A stretch of DNA of 64,000 nucleotides, from positions 85,026-149,025 of the forward strand of contig CAZCBX010000004.1 in assembly GCA_964497185.1 (NCBI GenBank). Reading direction: 5' to 3'. The position numbers and the translations under genes were made by a program. Position 1 is the stretch's first letter. Each line of letters opens with the position of its first letter. Under the pieces are notes generated by a model. That model did no database searches. It was not told the origin of the DNA and was given only the letters and a program-made list of their open reading frames with translations. Below are positions 26,545-34,474 of the stretch, piece after piece. The DNA is from CAZCBX01 sp964497185 (lineage in GTDB: Bacteria > Bdellovibrionota_G > JALEGL01 > JAGRMV01).

Positions 26545-26775
26545 ATGCCAACCCCAGTCGCTCGAAAAGCCATCGAATCTCAACTGATCGCAGAAAACTT
26601 TGAATACAAAAAACTATCGAAGCAACATGAAGATTTAGAAAATCAAATCTCAAAGCTGGATAAGCAAAAGTATCTTACCCTTGAACAAGAAAAACTGCGC
26701 AAAGATCTTCAAAAAGAAAAATTGGCTGGAAGAGACCGAATGGAGAAAATTTTAGCGAAACAAGCACAACTATAA
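26545..26775 (+). CDS. DUF465/YdcH-like small coiled-coil protein
   Basis: The 76-residue protein is almost entirely a charged amphipathic helix. It has the family pattern of an early YKKLSKQHEDLENQI helix, a short turn, and LRKDLQKEKLAGRDRMEKIL. DUF465 proteins are common in proteobacteria and their function is not settled. The ATG at 26545 follows an excellent AAGGAGG (26529-26535). A strong terminator follows at 26809, so this is a single-gene unit that is probably well expressed. Confidence 0.85.
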   Translation: MPTPVARKAIESQLIAENFEYKKLSKQHEDLENQISKLDKQKYLTLEQEKLRKDLQKEKLAGRDRMEKILAKQAQL

Positions 26776-26808
26776 AACCATTATTGGTCTTCATATTCGA
26801 CCTTATAT

Positions 26809-26846
26809 AAGGGGCAAAGCCATCGCGCTTTGCCCCTTGTTGTTTT
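26809..26846 (+). terminator. Strong rho-independent terminator after DUF465
   Basis: AAGGGGCAAAG (26809-26819) pairs perfectly with CTTTGCCCCTT (26828-26838) around an eight-base loop and is followed by GTTGTTTT. Confidence 0.9.
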
Positions 26847-26874
26847 GGGCGTTTTTCTGATACTAGTCATGGCT

Positions 26875-27762
26875 ATGAAATGGATGTTCACTGGATTTTG
26901 TGCGCTGGTGCTGATGGCCTCTTCTTGCCAAGAAGGCCCCAGTAAAAAAATCGCGCAACAAGCCTATCAACATACACAAGCCATTGTGGACGTTGGGCCT
27001 CGAACCGTTGGATCGGCCAATTTGGAAAAAGTTCGTGAGTACTTGCGTACGCAAGTGGCCAAACATGGCCTAGTGATGCAAGAACAGCCCTTTGAGGCGC
27101 AAACGCCGCAAGGTGTGGTGCCCATGCGGAACTTGTTTGTACAAATTCCTGGCAAGACCGCGCAGCGCATATTGCTGGTGGCGCATTATGATTCTAAAAT
27201 TTTTAAAAACTTTGAGTTTTTGGGTGCCAACGATGCAGCATCCAGCGTGGGACTTTTATTGGCGTTGGTGCCGTGGTTGCAAAAAATGAACTTAGACCAC
27301 ACCGTTGAAATGGTGTGGGTGGATGGCGAAGAGGCCCTGGTTTCATGGTCGGCCACCGATAGCTTGTATGGATCACGCCATTTTGCAGACAATTTGACCA
27401 AAACAGAAAACATCCAAGCGGTGATGGTGGTGGATATGATCTCAGACCACAACTTGCAACTGATTCGAAATCGAAACATGGATCCCTTGCTTATGAAATA
27501 TTATGAGCAGGTGTTGGACGAAATGAACCAAAGCGATCTTTTGGATACAAAAATGAGTTTTGTGGCCGATGATCACGAACCTTTTGTTCGCAAAGGATTG
27601 CCCACGCTCCACTTCATGGATTTTAGTTATACGGGCAAAACCATCGACGATGTGATTTGGCACACGCAGTGGGATACCATGGACGAGGTTTCTAAAGACA
27701 GTTTGCAAACCATGGCAGAAATATTGATGCGCATCATCGGCAAAGTGGATGCATCTTCATAA
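26875..27762 (+). CDS. Glutaminyl-peptide cyclotransferase, animal-type (M28 fold), lipoprotein
   Basis: The 295-residue protein begins with a lipoprotein-like signal (hydrophobic run ending MASSC, Cys18). The body follows the vertebrate glutaminyl cyclase pattern closely: AHYDSKIF, FLGANDAA, WVDGEEALVSWSATDSLYGSRH, DDHEPFVRKGLPTLH and WHTQWDTMD. By comparison with human QC the zinc ligands would be Asp120, Glu153 and His263, with Glu152 and Asp187 catalytic. It would convert N-terminal glutamine of exported proteins to pyroglutamate in the periplasm. Other M28 peptidases are less likely because the QC-specific SLYGSRH loop is kept. The start is ATG 26875 or 26869. Confidence 0.85.
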   Translation: MKWMFTGFCALVLMASSCQEGPSKKIAQQAYQHTQAIVDVGPRTVGSANLEKVREYLRTQVAKHGLVMQEQPFEAQTPQGVVPMRNLFVQIPGKTAQRILLVAHYDSKIFKNFEFLGANDAASSVGLLLALVPWLQKMNLDHTVEMVWVDGEEALVSWSATDSLYGSRHFADNLTKTENIQAVMVVDMISDHNLQLIRNRNMDPLLMKYYEQVLDEMNQSDLLDTKMSFVADDHEPFVRKGLPTLHFMDFSYTGKTIDDVIWHTQWDTMDEVSKDSLQTMAEILMRIIGKVDASS

Positions 27763-27782
27763 CAATTTATAAGGGGAAAACA

Positions 27783-28808
27783 ATGGAACACGAACACAAA
27801 GTTGGCGTTGTTGGTGCAACGGGCGCCGTAGGACGCGCACTGATTGAAATTTTAACAGAGCGAAAGCACCATTTTTCAGAAGTTCGATTGGCTGCATCTG
27901 AAAATTCTGTGGGGCAGACCATTGAAATACGCGGTGTGGAAAAAATGGTCGATCCGCTAAGCGAAGATTTTTTTGATGGCTTGCAGGTGGTCTTTTTTTG
28001 CGCCGGATCATCCATCAGTCAGAAATGGGCACCCGTGGCCACGCAGGCAGGTTGTTGGGTGATCGACAACAGCAGTTTTTATCGCCAAGATCCAGACGTG
28101 CCGTTGGTGGTGCCCGAAGTCAATGGTTTTGATTTGGAACAAGCACCCACCAAAGGCATTGTGGCCAATCCCAATTGCACCACCATTGGCCTATTAACGG
28201 CCATGGCGCCCATACACGCTCAGATTCAACTTAAACATATGGTTGTGTCGACCTATCAGTCGGTTTCAGGCGCAGGGCAAAAGGGCATTGATGAACTTTC
28301 CAAACAAGTCATCTCCATTTTTAACTACGAAGATGCCAAAACCGATGTATTCAATCAGCGCATTGCTTTTAATTTAATCCCGCAAATCGGTCCGTTTGAT
28401 GGCAATGGGGATACGCAAGAAGAATTAAAAATGAAAAATGAAGCGCAAAAGATGCTTCACGCGCCCAAGTTGCAAGTCGATGTCACCAGCGTGCGGGTGC
28501 CCACCTTTGTGGGCCATGCCATGACTGTCTATGCTACAAGCGAAGAAAACTTTGAGTTGGCTGAACTTCAAGAAGCGTTATCCACCGCGCCAGGGGTTAC
28601 CTATTTGGATGCGCCCGACAAAGGTGTTTTTCCGGTATTAACAGACGCACAAGCCAAAGACGATGTGTACGTTGGACGTCTGCGCAAAGGCTCACAGGAA
28701 AAGAGTTTTCAAGCTTGGTTGGTGTCTGACAATTTACGCAAAGGCGCCGCGCTCAACGCCGTTCAAATTTTTGAAGTGATGGCGGCACGCAGCTGGTTTA
28801 AAAACTAA
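27783..28808 (+). CDS. asd: Aspartate-semialdehyde dehydrogenase
   Basis: Asd reduces aspartyl phosphate to aspartate semialdehyde for lysine/DAP, threonine and methionine. The 341-residue protein has the NADPH-binding VGVVGATGAVGRAL at the N-terminus, the active-site NPNCTTIG (Cys132), and QSVSGAGQKG. AAGGGG lies just upstream of the ATG. Together with lysC it supplies diaminopimelate for the cell wall. Its 3' end overlaps the convergent lipoprotein gene by 11 bases. Confidence 0.96.
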   Translation: MEHEHKVGVVGATGAVGRALIEILTERKHHFSEVRLAASENSVGQTIEIRGVEKMVDPLSEDFFDGLQVVFFCAGSSISQKWAPVATQAGCWVIDNSSFYRQDPDVPLVVPEVNGFDLEQAPTKGIVANPNCTTIGLLTAMAPIHAQIQLKHMVVSTYQSVSGAGQKGIDELSKQVISIFNYEDAKTDVFNQRIAFNLIPQIGPFDGNGDTQEELKMKNEAQKMLHAPKLQVDVTSVRVPTFVGHAMTVYATSEENFELAELQEALSTAPGVTYLDAPDKGVFPVLTDAQAKDDVYVGRLRKGSQEKSFQAWLVSDNLRKGAALNAVQIFEVMAARSWFKN

Positions 28809-29295
28809 TAATTCCGTTGACCACGCCTGTGGCTTCGGTGGCGTCTTCGTTACCGGTGGAGGCAATGTTGACCACAAACGACCCCTGCATGGAGGAAACG
28901 GCGTTGTCGGTGCTGGTGACACTGGTGACGTTAAGGCTGCCTTGTCCTGTGCTTACCACTTGAATATCCAACCGCTGGCCGTTGACGGTAAAATTAAAGG
29001 TTCCCGACATCGAATTGCCATCGCTCATGTCGTAGGTTTGTGCATTGAGTGAGCTGGTGATCAATTGAAACTGAATGGCGTATCCATCATCATTGGAAAA
29101 CTGCAAAATGGTTTGGTTGTTGATAATTTCTTTGGTGACCTGGGTGAAATTGACGCTGGCAAAAGCCGATTGGTTGGTCATGGTTTCGGTCGAAAGGCTC
29201 ACGTTCGCATCCATTTGCGCAATCGGAGGTGGTAACTGACAGCTGGATGCGTAAACAGATAATAAAATAATGATGAAAATCAGTGGTTTACGCAT
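28798..29295 (-). CDS. Small lipoprotein of unknown function
   Basis: The 165-residue product has an N-terminal hydrophobic signal ending YASSC (Cys19 the likely lipidation site). A Ser/Thr/Asn-rich beta-strand mature region follows with no further cysteines. The C-terminal half (GSLNVTSVTSTDNAVS, then GSFVVNIASTG) reads like a beta-sandwich. I recognise no family. It overlaps the end of asd on the opposite strand. Confidence 0.7.
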   Translation of the reverse strand: MRKPLIFIIILLSVYASSCQLPPPIAQMDANVSLSTETMTNQSAFASVNFTQVTKEIINNQTILQFSNDDGYAIQFQLITSSLNAQTYDMSDGNSMSGTFNFTVNGQRLDIQVVSTGQGSLNVTSVTSTDNAVSSMQGSFVVNIASTGNEDATEATGVVNGIISF

Positions 29296-29303
29296 GTAAT
29301 TTT

Positions 29304-29330
29304 ATTATAGCATAAAAAAAGTCAACCCAA
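29304..29330 (-). promoter_or_regulatory. Possible promoter of the lipoprotein gene at 28798-29295
   Basis: On the minus strand TTGGGT (29325-29330) and TATAAT (29304-29309, with TGC directly before it) are 15 bases apart. Transcription would begin only a few bases before the ATG. The good -10 is the main support. Confidence 0.35.
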
Positions 29331-29425
29331 GTTGGTTTTTTTAAAGAAACGCTGCGTTATGATGGAAAACAGGCTCTTTTTTTGAAAAAATGTTCCATCA
29401 CGCGCATTCATGATACCCCATTTTC

Positions 29426-30193
29426 ATGGTTGTTGACCCCACTAGCCGAAATCTTCGCTTAGACATTGCCTACAAAGGCACGCATTATGCTGGCTGGCAA
29501 CGTCAGCCCACAGCCAAAACGGTGCAGGGAGAATTGGAACGTGCACTGACCACCGTGCTCAATCGTCCCACGCAGATCATGGGCGCAGGTCGCACCGACA
29601 GTGGTGTTCATGCCAAAGCCCAGGTGGCCACGTGCACCACGGACAACCTGCATGTGACGCCTGAAGACCTGGTTCGCGGCGTCAATGCGCTGCTGGCACC
29701 CGATATCCGTTTGCAGCAGGCCACTGAAGTCAATGCTTCGTTTCACGCGCTTCGAAGCGCACAAGGCAAAGTGTATCGGTACTTTATGACCCATCAACCC
29801 ATCGCCAACGTATTTATGCATGAATACGTCTGGCAAGTACCCTGGCCCTACGACAAAGAAAAAATGCGCTCCGCCATGCAAAGTTTGTTGGGAGAGCATG
29901 ACTTTCGCTCGTTTGCCACGCACGACATCAGCACCCAAACCACGGTAAGAACCATGACCCGTGTTCAATGGGTGGACAATCCCTGGGGTGTGGACTGTTT
30001 GGAAATTCAAGGCAGCGGTTTTTTACGACACATGGTGCGCGTCATGGTGGGCACCCTCATGGACATGGCCCAAGATAGGGTCCCATCCGAAGCCATGCCC
30101 GCCATTCTGAAAGCCAAAACCCGAAGCGCCGCAGGCCAAACCGCTCCTGCGCAGGGTTTGTTTTTATGGGGAGTTCTGTACGGAGAAGAATAA
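29426..30193 (+). CDS. truA: tRNA pseudouridine(38-40) synthase TruA
   Basis: TruA isomerises U38-U40 in tRNA anticodon stems. The 255-residue protein has IAYKGTHYAGWQRQ near the N-terminus, the catalytic GRTDSGVHA motif (Asp58), and a late GFLRHMVRVMVGTL helix. Length is normal. It is 5 bases from the kinase-like gene downstream, which probably shares its transcript. Confidence 0.96.
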   Translation: MVVDPTSRNLRLDIAYKGTHYAGWQRQPTAKTVQGELERALTTVLNRPTQIMGAGRTDSGVHAKAQVATCTTDNLHVTPEDLVRGVNALLAPDIRLQQATEVNASFHALRSAQGKVYRYFMTHQPIANVFMHEYVWQVPWPYDKEKMRSAMQSLLGEHDFRSFATHDISTQTTVRTMTRVQWVDNPWGVDCLEIQGSGFLRHMVRVMVGTLMDMAQDRVPSEAMPAILKAKTRSAAGQTAPAQGLFLWGVLYGEE

Positions 30194-30198
30194 AACCG

Positions 30199-30783
30199 AT
30201 GAACGCGAACAAAACTTTTTTATTTGAGCCTAGCAAAGTGGGGCGGCGCATTGGTAGTGGTGCGGATCGGGTGGTGTATGCGTATGGTGATGCGCATGTG
30301 GTGAAATATTCTAGTTTTGCCTGGTTGGGGGGACAACGGGTGAAAGAAAAATTTGCCCGTGACTATCAGACATGCCTGAAATATTTTGGTGATTTTGTGG
30401 TGCCCGTGACGGTGGTTTCGTTGCCAGCATCGCGACGTCTGATTGAAATTCAGCCTTTGTTGCGGGGTGTGCCGCTGTTGCGTGCGCATTTGGATCGTCC
30501 AGGCGTGTACGCACAGGCAAAAAAAATTCATCAGGGTTTGATCGAGATGCAGTTGGATGGGTTTGCCCCTGTGGATTTGATTGGGCGTTCGGGTTGGGTG
30601 CGTGAGTGCATTGAAAATGTGTGGATTGATGAGCAGGATAAGCTTCACATCATCGATACGGTTTTATTGGAAACCCAAAGTGCGGGTCTGGCCGGCTGGT
30701 TATTGGCGGCCTTTATGCCTATTTCTAGAGCACGGCAAAAGCATATTTTTCAAAAATGGCTAAGTTGTTCAAAAAACGTTTAA
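30199..30783 (+). CDS. Small protein-kinase-like fold protein
   Basis: The 194-residue protein (ATG 30199) begins with a kinase-like glycine loop and lysine: GRRIGSGADRVVYAYG, then HVVKYS. A hinge-like IQPLLRGVPLL follows, and later a HIIDTVLLE strand that could stand for the metal-binding DFG region. The canonical HRD motif is not clear (GFAPVDLIG is at the expected place), so it may be a divergent small-molecule or lipid kinase, or a pseudokinase. It follows truA and ends 30 bases before a hairpin repeat. Function unknown. Confidence 0.6.
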   Translation: MNANKTFLFEPSKVGRRIGSGADRVVYAYGDAHVVKYSSFAWLGGQRVKEKFARDYQTCLKYFGDFVVPVTVVSLPASRRLIEIQPLLRGVPLLRAHLDRPGVYAQAKKIHQGLIEMQLDGFAPVDLIGRSGWVRECIENVWIDEQDKLHIIDTVLLETQSAGLAGWLLAAFMPISRARQKHIFQKWLSCSKNV

Positions 30784-30813
30784 CAGTCATAGTTTTACCA
30801 TACGGATCGTGAG

Positions 30814-30881
30814 GCCCGAGGGGTCCGCATTCGCTAGGTCCTCGCTGCGCTGCGGAGACGCTCATGTCGGACCCCTCGGGC
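30814..30881. repeat. Dispersed hairpin element, copy 2
   Basis: Arms GCCCGAGGGGTCCGCAT (30814-30830) and ATGTCGGACCCCTCGGGC (30864-30881) pair apart from one bulged base. They flank the shared core (30831-30863), which here has one extra G (CTAGGTCC). The arm sequence is unrelated to that of copies 1, 3 and 5. Confidence 0.8.
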
Positions 30882-30920
30882 TGATACTTGGCGGATGGAT
30901 GGGGGTAGGGAGGTTGTAAT

Positions 30921-30944
30921 GTCAAACGCCGCCGGCGTTTGTTT
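30921..30944. repeat. Companion palindrome, copy 1
   Basis: AAACGCC and GGCGTTT flank a three-base loop, within the longer shared string GTCAAACGCC...GGCGTTTGTTT and preceded by GGGGGTAGGG. The same string is at 41489 and, inverted, at 51545. Confidence 0.75.
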
Positions 30945-30987
30945 CTAATTTTATTTTAGTATGGAAAGGGGTTTGCTGGCCGTCGGT

Positions 30988-31055
30988 AGCTTTTTGGGCT
31001 TGTGCGCGCGTCTCCGCAGCGTAGCGAGGACTAGCAAGCACAAGTCCAAAAAGCT
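30988..31055. repeat. Dispersed hairpin element, copy 3 (core inverted)
   Basis: Arms AGCTTTTTGGGCTTGTGC (30988-31005) and GCACAAGTCCAAAAAGCT (31038-31055) pair with one G-T type mismatch. The core between them is the reverse complement of the core in copies 1, 2, 4 and 5. Confidence 0.8.
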
Positions 31056-31167
31056 TCAACACGTCGCTCTTTAAAAACTAAAAAAGCCAAGGTTTGTTTT
31101 TCGAAGGTTTTGGCTTTACCAGCCCGAAGAAAAAAAGGGTGCGCGCTGTTGGCGTGTGTGATTTTTT

Positions 31168-32061
31168 CTATTTGATTAGTTTGGCGCGTTGGAGTTTCCA
31201 AAGGACGGGCCAGATGGTGATAAACCAGTATTTTTTTTGTCGATCGGTGAGATGAATTTGCATGTCTTGGGTGCGGTTGATTTTAAAAAGCATGTAATCA
31301 ATCCATGAGTCGACGGTGCACATGTTTTTAATCCAGCGCATGCGCGCGCGAATACGGCTTTTGCCAATCCAGTGTTTTATGCTTGGGTCGGTGGTAGGAT
31401 GAATTTTTTGGTCTTGTCCGATCATGCCAAGTTCTTTCATAATCAGCGTGTAGATTTTTTCATAATAGGCTTGTTCGGCCAAAAAGATTTTTTCCACTTT
31501 GTTGCCCGCTTCGATGCGTACATCGCCAACGTAACTTAAAGCCAAAATTTTTTGAATCATGGTGGGGATGTCTACGGGCTGGGTCAAGGTGGCTTGGGTT
31601 TTGAGCGCCGCTGTTTTTTTGGCCTGAATGAACAAGTCAACATATTCTTCAAGGGTTTGCGTGTCTTGTGGCCAGATCCAGCCCAAGCGTTTTGAAAAGC
31701 GGCCTACGTGATACACATCTTTGGCCTCCATGGATACCTCTTGGGCAAGATGGGGCAGGGAAATAATGCAGTACTTGATGATGTCGTCTTGCGAGTGAAT
31801 GTTGTAAATGTTGGGGGGGATGTGCCGATTCATCCATGTGTGTTTTTTGTTTTGGTAAAAGGAAGCATAATCTTTTACCACCACATAAAAATCAGGCAGG
31901 GAGGTCGAGGATTGGGTCGTCTGGCTTAAACATGAGCCATAGCCCAAAATAAACAAAGGTTGGCTTGGTAGCTGTGCTTGTAGTTTCTCTAAGCTTGGGG
32001 CAAACACTTCCATCGGAAACGACTGCATTTTTTCAACGATGGCGCGTCTGAGTTCGTTCAT
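31168..32061 (-). CDS. Tam41-like nucleotidyltransferase (putative phosphatidate cytidylyltransferase)
   Basis: The 297-residue protein resembles the mitochondrial CDP-diacylglycerol synthase Tam41/Mmp37. It has a nucleotidyltransferase start LGYGSCLSQ (residues 39-47), an acidic strand LPDFYVVV (Asp57), and NRHIPPN (78-84). IIKYCIISLPHLAQEV and the VYHVGRFSKR motif (116-125) correspond to Tam41 IKYGVI and LYxAGRLxKP. Tam41 makes CDP-DAG for cardiolipin and phosphatidylglycerol. No membrane helix is seen, as in Tam41. It follows the GGDEF gene with an ATGA overlap. Assignment is from remembered motifs and needs a profile search. Confidence 0.65.
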   Translation of the reverse strand: MNELRRAIVEKMQSFPMEVFAPSLEKLQAQLPSQPLFILGYGSCLSQTTQSSTSLPDFYVVVKDYASFYQNKKHTWMNRHIPPNIYNIHSQDDIIKYCIISLPHLAQEVSMEAKDVYHVGRFSKRLGWIWPQDTQTLEEYVDLFIQAKKTAALKTQATLTQPVDIPTMIQKILALSYVGDVRIEAGNKVEKIFLAEQAYYEKIYTLIMKELGMIGQDQKIHPTTDPSIKHWIGKSRIRARMRWIKNMCTVDSWIDYMLFKINRTQDMQIHLTDRQKKYWFITIWPVLWKLQRAKLIK

Positions 32062-33137
32062 GATGAAGTATCGTACCCTTGAACGCGATTGCGGCTACTG
32101 CGTTTGACTTCATACATGGCTTCATCGGCCATTTTAATTAAGTCTTGCTTGGACTGCGCATCGTCGGGAAAATTGGCCACGCCAAAACTGGCCGTAAAGC
32201 GTATGCTTAACCCTTCGTGGGCCAAAAATACATGGTCTTGAATGGCTTGGCGTAGCCGCTCTGCCATGTCCACCGCATCTTTTTTATTGGTTTCTGGTAA
32301 GACAATTACAAATTCATCGCCCCCATAGCGCGCGCAGTGATCGGTCTCCCGTGCGGCTTTGAGTATCACTTCGGAAGTTTCTTTTAACAGCGCCGAGCCA
32401 TGAACATGGCCATGGGTGTCGTTGACTTCTTTGAATCGATCTAGGTCGATGAACACCATTGAAAATTCTTTGTGATATCTTTTGGCGCGGCGAACTTCTT
32501 GATCCAGCAGTTCATGCATGTACCGGGCATTGTAAAGGGTGGTTAAATCGTCGCGAATGGTGAGCTCTGAGATGCGTTCAAAGTTTTGGCCGTTTTGAAT
32601 GCTGATGGCAGCAAAGTCAGAAATGGTCTTGAGCACCTCCAGGTCCTCTGCTTGAAATGTCTCCGGCTTATGACGGCGCAGCACGATAACGCCCAACACT
32701 TCGTCTCGGCTGATCAAAGGGGTGGCCATGACAGAGTCTTGCCCGATGAGTTCTTGCACAAATTTTGGGACAGTTTCATCACACGTGGGTGTCTGGCCCG
32801 CTTGAGCAAAAACCGATGTTTGAACTTGCGCCACCCAGCCCGCCAGTCCGTCGCCCAAAGCCACTGGGTTACTTCGGTCAATGGATGGATCATTGATGAC
32901 AATTTGATAGGTGTAAGTTTCTTGCCCGGCTTCTTTTAGCAACAAATACCAAGCATCGGGCTGAAGAATGTCTGAAGTATGCTTTAAGATCATCCGAATC
33001 AGCGTTTTGGTGTCTACGGTGGAGGTTAAGGCTTTGCCAAGCTCACTCATGGCTTGGAGCGTGTTCACTTTTTCGGTTAACCGTTGTAGGATGTCTGGGT
33101 CTGTTGTATTCATCATGTCAATTGAACTTAGGTACAT
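32058..33137 (-). CDS. GAF-GGDEF diguanylate cyclase
   Basis: The protein (359 residues from ATG 33137; other ATGs at 33116 and 33113) has a short coiled N-terminus and a GAF domain (about residues 25-180). A GGDEF domain follows with RDDLTTLYNARY, FIDLDRFKEVNDTHGH and the intact active site ARYGGDEF. An RxxD inhibitory site (RETD) sits five residues before GGDEF, so product inhibition by c-di-GMP is expected. It should be a soluble, active cyclase whose GAF ligand is unknown. It is coupled to the Tam41-like gene and divergent from maf. Confidence 0.93.
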   Translation of the reverse strand: MYLSSIDMMNTTDPDILQRLTEKVNTLQAMSELGKALTSTVDTKTLIRMILKHTSDILQPDAWYLLLKEAGQETYTYQIVINDPSIDRSNPVALGDGLAGWVAQVQTSVFAQAGQTPTCDETVPKFVQELIGQDSVMATPLISRDEVLGVIVLRRHKPETFQAEDLEVLKTISDFAAISIQNGQNFERISELTIRDDLTTLYNARYMHELLDQEVRRAKRYHKEFSMVFIDLDRFKEVNDTHGHVHGSALLKETSEVILKAARETDHCARYGGDEFVIVLPETNKKDAVDMAERLRQAIQDHVFLAHEGLSIRFTASFGVANFPDDAQSKQDLIKMADEAMYEVKRSSRNRVQGYDTSS

Positions 33138-33167
33138 ATCACCAATGATTGGAAAGAACAAAATGCC

Positions 33168-33746
33168 ATGAAACAACAGTGCGCCATTATTTTGGGTTCT
33201 GCCTCCCCGCGCCGCAGAGACCTTCTAACGCAGTGGGGGTTGGAAGTGCAAGTGCAGCCTTCTGATTTGAATGAAGAGGCTGTGCCCTGGTCAGGCGATG
33301 CCAAGCAGCATGCGCAAACGTTGGCTTTGGCAAAGCTTGATGGCATGGCCAACCCAAAAGAAACATCGGCCTTGATTGCGGCCGATACAATCGTTGTGCT
33401 CGATGGTCAGCCCATGGGCAAGCCTATAAGTATGGACCAAGCGCGCAACATGTTGATGCAGCTGTCGGGGCAAACCCATGAGGTGATGACAGGCTATGTT
33501 TTGGCACATGCGTCTCAAAAACGATCGCGCGTGGTGACGGCCAGCGTAACCTTTGCTCAAATCAGCCCCATTTGGCTTGAAACCTATCTGGTGCAAGCCC
33601 ATTGGCGCGATAAAGCTGGTGGGTATGGCATTCAAGAGCATGCAGGGGCCTGGGTTGAAAAAGTAAAGGGGAGCATTGATACGATCATGGGGTTGCCCAT
33701 GGCAGCGCTGCTACAGGATATGAAAGAAATGGGCGTGATTCAATGA
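33168..33746 (+). CDS. maf: Maf family nucleoside triphosphate pyrophosphatase
   Basis: Maf proteins hydrolyse non-canonical or dTTP/UTP nucleotides. The 192-residue protein has the N-terminal ILGSASPRRRDLL motif, SALIAADTIVVLDGQPMGKP in the middle, and DKAGGYGIQ near the C-terminus. These are the residues forming the active cleft; the motif set fits the YhdE (dTTP/UTP) branch. The start lies just past the divergent GGDEF gene. It overlaps yggS by four bases. Confidence 0.95.
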   Translation: MKQQCAIILGSASPRRRDLLTQWGLEVQVQPSDLNEEAVPWSGDAKQHAQTLALAKLDGMANPKETSALIAADTIVVLDGQPMGKPISMDQARNMLMQLSGQTHEVMTGYVLAHASQKRSRVVTASVTFAQISPIWLETYLVQAHWRDKAGGYGIQEHAGAWVEKVKGSIDTIMGLPMAALLQDMKEMGVIQ

Positions 33747-34399
33747 TGCAAACCAAACTAAATGCGCTGCGCAAGCAAATCCAACAAGCCTGTAAACGGG
33801 CGGGCCGCAAGGTTGAAGATGTTACACTGGTGGCCGTGAGCAAAAAACAGTCAGCGACTTCCATCATGGAAGCCTACAAGCTGGGGCTGCGGGATTTTGG
33901 CGAAAATTACATGCAAGAAATGGCCGAAAAAATGAAAGTGTTGCCGCGCGACATCCGTTGGCATTTTGTGGGCAATTTGCAATCAAAGAAGATTAAATAC
34001 GTCTCTGAGCGCGTGCATATGGTGCATTCGCTGGATCGAAGTTCACAAATCAAGGCATGGCGCAAACTTCAAGAAGAAGGACAGCCGTTGCCCAAATTGC
34101 TTATTCAGCTCAATGTTTCTGGTGAGGGTACAAAAAATGGCATTGCACCCAATCAACTACCCGACTTTTGGCAGCAATGTGCGGGGCTGCCCGTGGTGGG
34201 ACTGATGTCGTTTCCTGCCTACGATCCCAACCCAGCGGTTGTTCGCCCTTATTTTGCACAAACGCGCGAGGCGTGGGCTAAGCTAGAAACTGGCCATGCG
34301 CCCGTTTTGTCGATGGGTGTATCCAGTGATTTTGAGGTGGCCATTGAAGAGGGCGCTACGCACATTCGAGTGGGCACGCAACTTTTTGGTCGTCGGTGA
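33743..34399 (+). CDS. yggS: PLP homeostasis protein (YggS/PLPBP family)
   Basis: YggS binds pyridoxal phosphate and buffers the vitamin B6 and amino-acid pools; no reaction is known. The 218-residue TIM-barrel protein has the PLP-lysine segment LVAVSKKQS, then DFGENYMQEM, WHFVGNLQSKKIK, LIQLNVSGEGTKNG and the phosphate-binding MGVSSDFEVAIEEGATHIRVG. In many bacteria it lies near divIVA, which follows here after 75 bases. Confidence 0.95.
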   Translation: MMQTKLNALRKQIQQACKRAGRKVEDVTLVAVSKKQSATSIMEAYKLGLRDFGENYMQEMAEKMKVLPRDIRWHFVGNLQSKKIKYVSERVHMVHSLDRSSQIKAWRKLQEEGQPLPKLLIQLNVSGEGTKNGIAPNQLPDFWQQCAGLPVVGLMSFPAYDPNPAVVRPYFAQTREAWAKLETGHAPVLSMGVSSDFEVAIEEGATHIRVGTQLFGRR

Positions 34400-34423
34400 G
34401 GCTTGATGGATCAAGCTTTGCGC

Positions 34424-34451
34424 TTGAAAAAAGCCTGATCTGGGCTATACT
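34424..34451 (+). promoter_or_regulatory. Predicted divIVA promoter with overlapping inverted repeat
   Basis: TTGAAA (34424-34429) and TATACT (34446-34451) are 16 bases apart. A short inverted repeat, TCAAGC-TTTGC-GCTTGA (34411-34427), overlaps the -35 and could be an operator. Confidence 0.5.
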
Positions 34452-34474
34452 GTTGGGGCAAAGGAAGTTTTCAT

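Larger units (their letters stand above)
30784..31167. other. 384-bp repeat-rich intergenic region
   Basis: This gap between two convergent genes holds no convincing reading frame. It contains two copies of the dispersed hairpin family in opposite orientation (30814-30881 and 30988-31055) with one companion palindrome between them (30921-30944). Confidence 0.7.
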
